Source of the DNA: an uncultured Caulobacteraceae bacterium
Lineage (GTDB): Bacteria; Pseudomonadota; Alphaproteobacteria; Caulobacterales; Caulobacteraceae
Assembly (NCBI GenBank): GCA_937952995.1
Contig: CALFYB010000329.1
Location: 1 to 5,247 of the forward strand
Length of the DNA stretch: 5,247 bases
Direction of reading: 5' to 3'
In this document: positions 1-5,122 of the stretch, piece after piece
Layout of the letters: the number at the start of each line of letters is the position of its first letter
Position numbering within the stretch: position 1 is the stretch's first letter
Translations under genes and position numbers: made by a program
The notes under the pieces: generated by a model
What the model saw: the letters and a program-made list of their open reading frames with translations, nothing else
The model's database searches: none
What the model was told of the DNA's origin: nothing

Positions 1-1673
1 CCTTGCGGCCAGGTCGGACCGTCCGTATCGCGCCCGCCCCAAAAGGACGGGGCCTTGCGGTCGAGCGAGGCATCAAGATCATCGCCAAGGGCGGCGGCCA
101 AGGCGGCCTCATATCCCCGGTCGGGCGACACATCGTCCAGCGCGGGGGCAAAGCCACCCTTGCGGGGCTGGGCCGTCAGTTGGGTCAGGCCCCTAGCTTC
201 GGTCTTGAGGCGGCCCAGTTGATCTTCGAGCTTGCGGGCCGCTTCACGGGTTGCGGCCTCTGCGGTCGCGGCCTCGGTCCGTTCGGTTTCAGCGGCCTCG
301 ACGGCGGCGCGAGCGAGGCGGAGGGTCTCAAGCGCAGCATCAAACCGCGCCTTGGCGGCTTCGGCTTCGGGTGCGGTGTCGGGTCCCAGATTGGCGCGGT
401 CAGCCTTGGCGGTTTCCAGCGCACGATCCGCGCGGGCAAGGCGGGTGCGGGCCTCTTCGGCCCTTGCTGTGGCAGCGCGGCGGGCGGCTTGTTCACCGGC
501 GGCGCGGGCGGCAAGCTGTTCAACCTCGGTTTCGGCGGCGGCGCGGGCCCGCTCTGCGGCATCGGCGGCGGCCTGAAGTTGCGGCATCCGTTCGGGCGCA
601 GCGGCGATGCGGGCGGCGAGGTCGCTTCGTTCCAGCTCTATCCGGCTCAGGGCAGCCTTGGCGTCGTCGACGATCTGAACCTCGCGGGCGCGGTCCTCGT
701 CGAGGCGGCGAAGGTCATCGCTCAGGCGGCGCACAGCCTCTGCGGCTTGGGCGGCATCGCGCTCGGCCCGGTCCTTTTCAATGGCGAGGCGGTGCAGGAC
801 CGCAGCGGCGACCTGTTCTTCTTCGCGCAAGGGGGCGATGGCCTGTTCCGCCGTCAGGGCTTGGGCAGCAGCAACCGAGGCCTCGCGGGTGGTGATCTCG
901 ACGGTGCGTCCAGCCTCTTGGCTTTCGCCATCGACCCGCACCAGCACGTCCCGCGCTTCGGTCCAGCGCGAGAACAGCACGGCACCTTGCAGGGCGCGGA
1001 TCTCACCGGACAGGCGCTTATATTTCTCGGCCTGCCGGGCCTCGCGCTTGAGGCGGTTGAGGGCGGTTTCCAGCTCATTGGTCACATCATCGAGGCGCGA
1101 CAGGTTGGTCTCAGCCGCCCTCAGACGCAGTTCAGCCTCATGACGGCGGGTATGGAGGCCCGAAACACCGGCGGCCTCTTCCAAGATGCGGCGACGGTTC
1201 TGCGGCTTGGCGGCAATCAGCTCGGAGATCTGGCCTTGCCGGACCAGGGCCGGGGAATTGGCACCCGTCGAAGCATCGGCGAACAGAAGCTGGACGTCAC
1301 GCGCGCGGACTTCACGGCTATTGACCTTGTAGGTCGAGCCCGCGCCCCGGTCGATGCGGCGGACAACCTCGATGGTCTGATGGTCATTGAACTGTGCCGG
1401 TGCGGTGCGATCACTATTGTCGATGGTCAAGGTGACTTCGGCATGGTTGCGCGGGACCCGCGTCCCGGCCCCGGCAAAGATCACCTCATCCATGCCGCCC
1501 GCGCGCATGGCCTTGGCCGAATTGGCCCCCATGACCCAGCGCAGGGCTTCCAGCAGATTGGACTTGCCGCAGCCATTGGGGCCGACGACACCCGTGAGTC
1601 CGGGCTCGATCCGAAACTCGGTCGGTTCGACAAAGGACTTAAAGCCCGAAAGGCGTAGCCTCTGAAACTGCAC
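1..1673 (-). CDS. smc: Chromosome segregation/condensation ATPase Smc, N-terminal half (3' end beyond window)
   Basis: Smc is the ATP-driven DNA-entrapping subunit of the bacterial condensin, acting as a homodimer with ScpA and ScpB (neither encoded here) to align and compact replicated chromosome arms. Reading leftward, 557 codons are visible. The protein starts VQFQRLRLSGFKSF, has Walker A GPNGCGKS at residues 31-38, an R-loop arginine at about 57 in AMRAGG, and a Q-loop glutamine at 146 in VRQGQISE. A long Ala/Glu/Arg-rich coiled coil follows from about residue 165 to 510, and the start of the hinge (GYEAALAAALGDD) lies near 520. The C-terminal coil and the Walker B/signature half lie outside; typical full length is about 1150 residues. 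The GTG start is forced: an in-frame TAG sits one codon upstream, and no other start would keep the conserved N-terminus. It lies 17 bp after the dsbA-like stop, without a clear Shine-Dalgarno, so translation may be coupled to that gene. Confidence 0.97.
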   Translation of the reverse strand, partial: MQFQRLRLSGFKSFVEPTEFRIEPGLTGVVGPNGCGKSNLLEALRWVMGANSAKAMRAGGMDEVIFAGAGTRVPRNHAEVTLTIDNSDRTAPAQFNDHQTIEVVRRIDRGAGSTYKVNSREVRARDVQLLFADASTGANSPALVRQGQISELIAAKPQNRRRILEEAAGVSGLHTRRHEAELRLRAAETNLSRLDDVTNELETALNRLKREARQAEKYKRLSGEIRALQGAVLFSRWTEARDVLVRVDGESQEAGRTVEITTREASVAAAQALTAEQAIAPLREEEQVAAAVLHRLAIEKDRAERDAAQAAEAVRRLSDDLRRLDEDRAREVQIVDDAKAALSRIELERSDLAARIAAAPERMPQLQAAADAAERARAAAETEVEQLAARAAGEQAARRAATARAEEARTRLARADRALETAKADRANLGPDTAPEAEAAKARFDAALETLRLARAAVEAAETERTEAATAEAATREAARKLEDQLGRLKTEARGLTQLTAQPRKGGFAPALDDVSPDRGYEAALAAALGDDLDASLDRKAPSFWGGRDTDGPTWPQ

Positions 1674-1690
1674 GGGCTAGGTCTTGAGGC

Positions 1691-2305
1691 CTATTTTGCA
1701 GCCGCTTCGGCCGCAGCGATGGCAGTGTCAAAGGCTGCCAAGTTCTGTTCGCCGTCGAGCTTCTTGCCATTGACGATGAAGGTCGGGGTGCCGGTGATAT
1801 TGTCCAGCTTGCCGTACTTCTCGACCCGTGCCGCAAGCGCCTTCAAGGCCTTTTCGTCGGAAACGCAGGTCATGAACTGCTCTTCGGTCATACCGGCAGA
1901 CTTGGCCACCCGCACGAGGGGCGAACGCATGTCGCCGGTACGGAAGATTTCCTCTTGGCTGCGGAACACCCCGTCCAGAACGCTGAAATACTTATCCTTG
2001 CCAGCGCAGCGTGCGGTCAGGAACCCAGCGGCGGCCAATTCGGCAGGCGGCGTGATGAACTCGCGGAACACGTACTTCACCTTACCGCTGTCGATATATT
2101 TGGCTTTGAAGGCGGGGAAGACCTCAGCATTGAAGGCCGCGCAGTGCGAGCAGCTGGCTGAGGCATATTCGATCACAGTGACCTTTGCATCGGCCTTGCC
2201 CATGGTCATCTCGTCATCGGTGACTGAGCCACCCTTGCCTTGGCCGCAGGCGGCTAGGCTTAGGCCGGAAAGCATCACGATCATAAGGCGGTTAAAGGCG
2301 CGCAT
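1691..2305 (-). CDS. DsbA-family thiol:disulfide oxidoreductase, predicted lipoprotein (CSHC active site)
   Basis: This is a thioredoxin-fold protein of the DsbA/Thioredoxin_4 type (204 aa), expected to oxidise or shuffle thiols of exported proteins. The N-terminus MRAFNRLMIVMLSG plus SLAAC at 16-20 is a lipoprotein signal with lipobox cysteine C20, so the protein is probably anchored in a membrane facing the periplasm. The redox motif CSHC is at 52-55 after the strand VTVIEYASAS. The cis-proline loop TPTF has P174, and a second cysteine pair lies at C100 and C147. I chose the ATG at 2305 because AAAGGA precedes it by 8 nt and because it gives a normal-length signal peptide. An open frame continues further upstream, including an ATG at 2335, but would give an unusual n-region. 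It is the third gene of the leftward cluster, between its paralog and smc. The serine in CXHC, where DsbA usually has proline, may alter redox potential (inference). Confidence 0.93.
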   Translation of the reverse strand: MRAFNRLMIVMLSGLSLAACGQGKGGSVTDDEMTMGKADAKVTVIEYASASCSHCAAFNAEVFPAFKAKYIDSGKVKYVFREFITPPAELAAAGFLTARCAGKDKYFSVLDGVFRSQEEIFRTGDMRSPLVRVAKSAGMTEEQFMTCVSDEKALKALAARVEKYGKLDNITGTPTFIVNGKKLDGEQNLAAFDTAIAAAEAAAK

Positions 2306-2313
2306 CGGCGGGT

Positions 2314-2319
2314 TCCTTT
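2314..2319 (-). promoter_or_regulatory. Shine-Dalgarno of the CSHC dsbA-like gene
   Basis: Read on the minus strand this is AAAGGA, 8 nt before the ATG at 2305. It fixes the start at MRAFNRLM rather than at the upstream in-frame ATG at 2335, and so supports the lipoprotein reading. Confidence 0.65.
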
Positions 2320-2405
2320 GTAAAAAACGTGACATTAAAGCGCGATTCCCTTTGCATGGCCCATAGGGACTTGAACGCGTGCGTAGGGGCGCTTGGGTTC
2401 GGGCG

Positions 2406-3032
2406 TTACTTCTTGGCTTTGGCTGGTTTCTTGGCCGCAGCGATGGCCGCATCGAGGTCGGCGAGGCTGTGCTCCCCAATCAGCTTCTGACCATTGATGA
2501 AGAAGGTCGGGGTGCTGTCAAAATCACCAGCCTTGGCAATCCGCTCGACGCGGGCGTTGAGATTGTCGAGCGCGGTCTTATCGGTCAGGCAGGCCATGAA
2601 CTGGTCCTCGGTCAAGCCTGCGGATTTAGCGACCTTGAGCAGCGGATCGCGCAGGCTCTTGGTTTCATAAACCTCTTGTTGAGCATGGAATACGCCGTCT
2701 AGGGTCTTGAAATAGTTTTGCTTTCCCGTGCAGCGCGCCAAGATGAACCCGGCGGCGGCCAGTTGCACCGGTTCGGTCAGGACTTCCCGGAACACATATT
2801 TGACCTGACCCGTATCGATATATTTCGCCTTGAACGCAGGGAACACGTTGATCGCAAAGACAGCGCAGTGCGGGCAGCTTGCCGAGGCATATTCAACGAC
2901 GGTGATCTTGGCCTTGGGGTTGCCCATGACCATGTCGTCACCATTGACCACAGCACTATGAGCGCTTTGACCATAGCCGACCATCAGCAGGCTGGTGATC
3001 ATGACGAGAAACAGGGCTTTGAATTGGCGCAC
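2406..3032 (-). CDS. DsbA-family thiol:disulfide oxidoreductase, predicted soluble periplasmic (CPHC active site)
   Basis: This is the second copy of the DsbA/Thioredoxin_4 fold (208 aa), aligning without gaps to the adjacent downstream paralog; by hand roughly 100 of 170 mature positions are identical. The signal peptide has R2 and K5, a hydrophobic core at residues 6-20, and a probable signal peptidase I cut near residues 24-27 (SAHSA). Y20 of GYGQ aligns with or next to the paralog's lipobox cysteine, so no lipid anchor is expected. The classic DsbA active site CPHC is at 53-56, cis-proline P175 lies in STPTFFING, and C101 and C148 form a second cysteine pair. The tail is lysine-rich (KKPAKAKK). 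The start is GTG, supported by AGAGGA 6 nt upstream and by placement of the signal peptide. It is separated by 100 bp from both the DUF721 stop and the next paralog, so it may have its own promoter. The electron acceptor (a DsbB) is not in the window. Confidence 0.94.
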   Translation of the reverse strand: MRQFKALFLVMITSLLMVGYGQSAHSAVVNGDDMVMGNPKAKITVVEYASASCPHCAVFAINVFPAFKAKYIDTGQVKYVFREVLTEPVQLAAAGFILARCTGKQNYFKTLDGVFHAQQEVYETKSLRDPLLKVAKSAGLTEDQFMACLTDKTALDNLNARVERIAKAGDFDSTPTFFINGQKLIGEHSLADLDAAIAAAKKPAKAKK

Positions 3033-3038
3033 GGCAGG

Positions 3039-3044
3039 TCCTCT
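3039..3044 (-). promoter_or_regulatory. Shine-Dalgarno of the CPHC dsbA-like gene
   Basis: AGAGGA on the minus strand lies 6 nt before the GTG at 3032. It supports a GTG start, which places the basic n-region and hydrophobic core correctly. It falls inside the gene-proximal copy of an imperfect direct repeat. Confidence 0.65.
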
Positions 3045-3051
3045 AGGCGTT

Positions 3052-3076
3052 CAAATAGCTTTGTAATCGCTAACAA
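3052..3076 (-). promoter_or_regulatory. Possible promoter for the CPHC dsbA-like gene
   Basis: On the minus strand TTGTTA (3076-3071) is followed after 13 nt by TATTTG, within GCTATTTG (3059-3052). This roughly fits the Caulobacter-type housekeeping pattern TTGACG-N10-14-GCTANAWC. The 100-bp gap after the DUF721 stop leaves room for a separate promoter. The match is weak and judged by eye. Confidence 0.25.
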
Positions 3077-3132
3077 AAGGCAGGGCTCTAGGCCGCGATT
3101 GACGGCACTCAGGCCTCAGCGGCGCGCCTTTG

Positions 3133-3714
3133 TCAACGCTCAGCGCGGTCCCCATTGCGTAGAACTTCGCGGCCAAGCTTGGTGAGCGCGTCTTTCAGGG
3201 GGCTATCCGGGGCCTTAGAGAGCCCCTCTTCCAACTCAGCCTCTTGGGCGGCGTCTAGCGGCGCTTTGCGACGTCTCGCCTTGACGGCGGCTTCGGCCTT
3301 GGCGGGCGCGGCGATCCGGGCCTTAACCGGCCCTTGAACGATCCGCAGCTTGCCGACCGAGCCAGCGCCCAAAAAGAGGTTCACTCGCGATAGGATTTCG
3401 GGGGCCTGATGCTGTACCAGCGCGGCGGCTGGACCATCCACGCGCAACTCCAGCACGGCAACCGAGGTTCCGCTGGCGGTGGGCCGAGGCTTGCTCAGCT
3501 TGACCGGTTCAGTTCGAGCGGCCAGCGTCTCGCCAACGATCTCCTTCCAGCGCGCTTGAAGTGCACCCGGTCCCTGGCCGAACTTGGCATCCAGCGCCTT
3601 GATCAGGCCTGCCAAGGCCTTGCCTGCGGGCGGAGCGGATCGCAAGGTCGCACGGGTCCGCTTGCGCGCCAGAATACGCACGGCTTCGTCGGCAGAGGGC
3701 AGGGACCTTTTCAT
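3133..3714 (-). CDS. DUF721 / DciA-like protein
   Basis: This 193-residue cytoplasmic protein has no signal peptide. The DUF721 core spans roughly residues 33-128. It comprises a helix (ALAGLIKALDAKFG), the signature LQARWKEIVGETLAART with W56 followed by EPVKL, the strand VAVLELRVDGPAAAL, a helix QHQAPEILSRVNLFLG, and the closing strand KLRIVQG. DUF721 includes DciA, proposed as the ancestral operator/loader of the replicative helicase DnaB in bacteria that lack DnaC; whether this copy has that role is inference. Both ends look disordered: a basic N-terminus (RKRTRATLR) and a charged Ala/Lys/Glu tail from about residue 130. The gene heads the leftward cluster and diverges from mutY. The ATG at 3714 gives the expected length; AGGCGG directly abuts it, an unconvincing Shine-Dalgarno, and a 13-bp palindrome lies 2 bp upstream. 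The TGA stop is 100 bp before the first dsbA-like gene. Confidence 0.88.
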   Translation of the reverse strand: MKRSLPSADEAVRILARKRTRATLRSAPPAGKALAGLIKALDAKFGQGPGALQARWKEIVGETLAARTEPVKLSKPRPTASGTSVAVLELRVDGPAAALVQHQAPEILSRVNLFLGAGSVGKLRIVQGPVKARIAAPAKAEAAVKARRRKAPLDAAQEAELEEGLSKAPDSPLKDALTKLGREVLRNGDRAER

Positions 3715-3716
3715 CC

Positions 3717-3729
3717 GCCTAGACTAGGC
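3717..3729. repeat. 13-bp palindrome in the DUF721/mutY divergent gap
   Basis: GCCTAG-A-CTAGGC is a perfect 6-bp inverted repeat around one base. It sits 2 bp upstream of the DUF721 ATG, inside the 76-bp gap to mutY. It could be a regulator half-site pair or an RNA stem over the DUF721 start region. No regulator is identified. Confidence 0.5.
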
Positions 3730-3755
3730 CTTTGCGGCGAAGGTGGCAAAAGAGT

Positions 3756-3783
3756 TTGGACGGTTAGGGGCGCGGGCTATCTT
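3756..3783 (+). promoter_or_regulatory. Probable mutY promoter
   Basis: TTGGAC (3756-3761), 16 nt, then TATCTT (3778-3783) within GCTATCTT, which resembles the alphaproteobacterial -10 GCTANAWC. Transcription starting 7-8 nt after the -10 would begin at or next to the A of the mutY ATG. The -35 match is poor; the -10 is reasonable. Confidence 0.4.
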
Positions 3784-3790
3784 GCTGCCC

Positions 3791-4831
3791 ATGATTCAGA
3801 ACCCTGACCTGATCCGCTCCGCCCTGCTGGGCTGGTATGATGCTCATGGGCGCAGCTTGCCTTGGCGGGTGGGCCCGATGGATGGGGCGCAAGGCGTGCG
3901 GGCGGATCCCTATCGGGTTTGGCTGTCAGAGGTGATGCTGCAACAGACCACCGTGCCCCACGCCACGCCCTATTTCCTCAGCTTCACCCAGCGCTGGCCG
4001 ACGGTCGAGGCCTTGGCCGCGGAGGTCGATGGGGAGGTGATGGCTGCTTGGGCTGGGCTTGGCTATTATGCGCGGGCGCGCAATCTTTTGGCCTGTGCGC
4101 GGGCCGTGGCCAGCCAGCATGGGGGTGTTTTCCCTTCGACTGAGGCGGGACTGCTCGGCCTGCCCGGCATCGGGGCCTATACGGCTGCGGCGGTTGCGGC
4201 GATCGCCTTTGATCAGGCGGCCAACGTCGTGGATGGCAATGTCGAGCGGGTGATGAGCCGTCTCTATGCGGTGGATGCGCCACTGCCAGACAGTAAGCTG
4301 GAACTGAAGCGCGTCGCGGCAGCCTTGGTGCGGGACCATCGGCCGGGGGATTGGGCGCAGGCCCTGATGGACCTCGGTGCTACGATCTGTCGGCCCAAAT
4401 CGCCGCTCTGTGAGGTCTGCCCGCTCAAGACCCACTGTTTGGCCTATCAAGCCGGTGACCCCCAGACCTATCCGCGCAAATTGAAGAAGGCCGCTAAGCC
4501 CCATCGTTACGGCGTGGCCTTCTTGGTCCAGCGGGGCGCAGAGGTGGCTTTAATCCGCAGGCCCGACCGAGGCCTTTTGGGCGGAATGTTAGCCCTGCCC
4601 AGCACCGAATGGCGCAGCACGCCCTTTGCCGATCACGAGGTCGACCCACCCCTTGCTGCGGCGTGGCAGTCGGCTGGCAGCATCGAGCACGTCTTCACCC
4701 ACTTTTCCCTGACCCTGACGGTCTGGCGCGCGCAGGGTGATCTGCCAGACGCGATCTGGACACCACTGACTGGGCTTGGAGCCTTGCCGAGCGTGTTCTT
4801 GAAGGCGGCGAAGGCAGGGCTTGATCGTTGA
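3791..4831 (+). CDS. mutY: A/G-specific adenine DNA glycosylase MutY
   Basis: MutY removes adenine mispaired with 8-oxoguanine, starting base excision repair that prevents G:C to T:A transversions. All hallmarks are visible in 346 residues: LPWR at 23-26, the catalytic glutamate E47 in WLSEVMLQQT, and the helix-hairpin-helix LPGIGAYTAAA at 124-134. The catalytic aspartate is D148 in VVDGNVERV, and the [4Fe-4S] ligands are C200, C207, C210 and C216 with the canonical 6/2/5 spacing. A C-terminal NUDIX-like domain runs from about residue 235, where the 8-oxoG-sensing loop appears as FTH at 302-304 (FSH in Geobacillus MutY). I chose the ATG at 3791 because the conserved domain begins soon after it. 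A GTG 16 codons upstream is also in frame, but its extension is unlike the family and overlaps a likely promoter. There is no Shine-Dalgarno, and a -10-like element sits 7 nt before the ATG, so the mRNA may be leaderless. The gene diverges from the DUF721 gene; the antitoxin gene follows after 45 bp. Confidence 0.97.
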   Translation: MIQNPDLIRSALLGWYDAHGRSLPWRVGPMDGAQGVRADPYRVWLSEVMLQQTTVPHATPYFLSFTQRWPTVEALAAEVDGEVMAAWAGLGYYARARNLLACARAVASQHGGVFPSTEAGLLGLPGIGAYTAAAVAAIAFDQAANVVDGNVERVMSRLYAVDAPLPDSKLELKRVAAALVRDHRPGDWAQALMDLGATICRPKSPLCEVCPLKTHCLAYQAGDPQTYPRKLKKAAKPHRYGVAFLVQRGAEVALIRRPDRGLLGGMLALPSTEWRSTPFADHEVDPPLAAAWQSAGSIEHVFTHFSLTLTVWRAQGDLPDAIWTPLTGLGALPSVFLKAAKAGLDR

Positions 4832-4849
4832 CCAGCGGAGGTCTATCTT
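4821..4849 (+). promoter_or_regulatory. Candidate promoter of the toxin-antitoxin operon
   Basis: TTGATC (4821-4826), 17 nt, then TATCTT (4844-4849), the same -10-like hexamer as before mutY. TTGACC at 4828-4833 is an alternative -35. The upstream element overlaps the end of mutY. The predicted start near 4856 would fall between the two palindromes that follow. Confidence 0.4.
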
Positions 4850-4865
4850 AGCTAACTCTAGCTAG
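4848..4865. promoter_or_regulatory. Paired TAGCTA palindromes, candidate antitoxin operator
   Basis: Two perfect 8-bp palindromes, TTAGCTAA (4848-4855) and CTAGCTAG (4858-4865), share the core TAGCTA. Their centres are exactly 10 bp apart, one helical turn. They lie between the candidate -10 and the Shine-Dalgarno, where bound antitoxin would block transcription. Phd/YefM antitoxins are known to bind closely spaced palindromes, such as the paired TGTACA-core sites of yefM-yoeB. Confidence 0.55.
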
Positions 4866-4869
4866 GGAG
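4864..4869 (+). promoter_or_regulatory. Shine-Dalgarno of the antitoxin gene
   Basis: AGGGAG, 7 nt before the ATG at 4877, overlaps the last two bases of the second palindrome. It selects this start over the out-of-frame ATG at 4870. Confidence 0.6.
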
Positions 4870-4876
4870 ATGGGGC

Positions 4877-5122
4877 ATGTCCTACGTCAATATGTTCGAC
4901 GCCAAATCGAACCTGTCGCGGCTCGTCGACACGATCGAGTCCGGTCAGGAGCAGGAAATCATCCTCGCGCGTAATGGCCGTCCTGCGGCCCGGTTGGTGC
5001 CCCTTCGCCAGGACAAGGGCCAAGGTCCGCGCTTGGGGATTGCCAAGGGCCAGATCGTCATTCCCGATGACATTGATCACTTGGATGGCGCGGTCGCGGC
5101 CCTGTTTCGGGGTGAAGGGTGA
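4877..5122 (+). CDS. Type II toxin-antitoxin system antitoxin, Phd/YefM family
   Basis: This is an 81-residue antitoxin. The N-terminal half is the Phd/YefM DNA-binding dimerisation fold: MSYVNMFDAKSNLSRLVDTI, then a charged turn (ESGQEQE), then the strand pair IILARNGRPAARLVPL, ending near residue 43. The C-terminal part (LGIAKGQIVIPDDID, then GAVAALFRGE) is the segment that in this family wraps the toxin and blocks its active site. Such antitoxins are labile and repress their own operon, alone or with the toxin. The ATG at 4877 is preceded by AGGGAG with 7 nt spacing, a good Shine-Dalgarno. The stop overlaps the toxin start as GTGA, typical of coupled antitoxin-first operons. Two palindromes just upstream are candidate operator sites. 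It lies 45 bp after mutY, with which it shares no obvious function. Confidence 0.93.
   Translation: MSYVNMFDAKSNLSRLVDTIESGQEQEIILARNGRPAARLVPLRQDKGQGPRLGIAKGQIVIPDDIDHLDGAVAALFRGEG

Larger units (their letters stand above)
3033..3093. repeat. Imperfect direct repeat pair in the dsbA-like leader
   Basis: On the plus strand GGCAGGTCCTCTAGGC (3033-3048) and GGCAGGGCTCTAGGC (3079-3093) share GGCAGG and CTCTAGGC and differ only in the 1-2 nt between. The copies are about 45 bp apart. The gene-proximal copy contains the Shine-Dalgarno, and the distal copy ends just upstream of the possible -35. Confidence 0.5.

Noticed and set aside
3..1658. A 551-codon open frame on the plus strand opposite smc
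   Set aside because: It is codon-phase antisense to smc, whose Walker A, Q-loop and hinge are unmistakable. The plus-strand product is Gly/Leu/Ala-rich with no recognisable domain, a usual effect of GC-biased third positions.
2306..2405. Gap between the two dsbA-like genes, the same length (100 bp) as the gap before the pair
   Set aside because: Equal length looks coincidental: I see no shared sequence between the gaps, no convincing promoter and no small gene. TCCCT/AGGGA around 2350-2370 is too short to call a hairpin.
2306..2479. N-terminal extension of the CSHC dsbA-like gene up to 2479
   Set aside because: It would overlap the end of the preceding paralog and put a long basic segment before the signal peptide; the start at 2305 has a good Shine-Dalgarno and a normal lipoprotein signal.
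3088..3120. Possible terminator hairpin after the DUF721 gene (AGGCC ... GGCCT)
   Set aside because: The stem is only about 5-6 bp with a 17-nt loop, and no run of T follows on the minus strand.
3131..3136. Perfect TTGACA (-35 consensus) on the minus strand at the DUF721 stop
   Set aside because: The sequence 17 nt downstream is CCTGAG, not a -10; the match also includes the TGA stop codon.
2379..3185. Plus-strand open frames opposite the dsbA-like genes
   Set aside because: They are shadows of the two paralogs; similar antisense products reflect only the similarity of the real genes.
3743..3790. GTG start of mutY at 3743
   Set aside because: The 16 extra residues are unlike MutY N-termini, no proper ribosome binding site precedes it, and the segment contains the likely -10 element.
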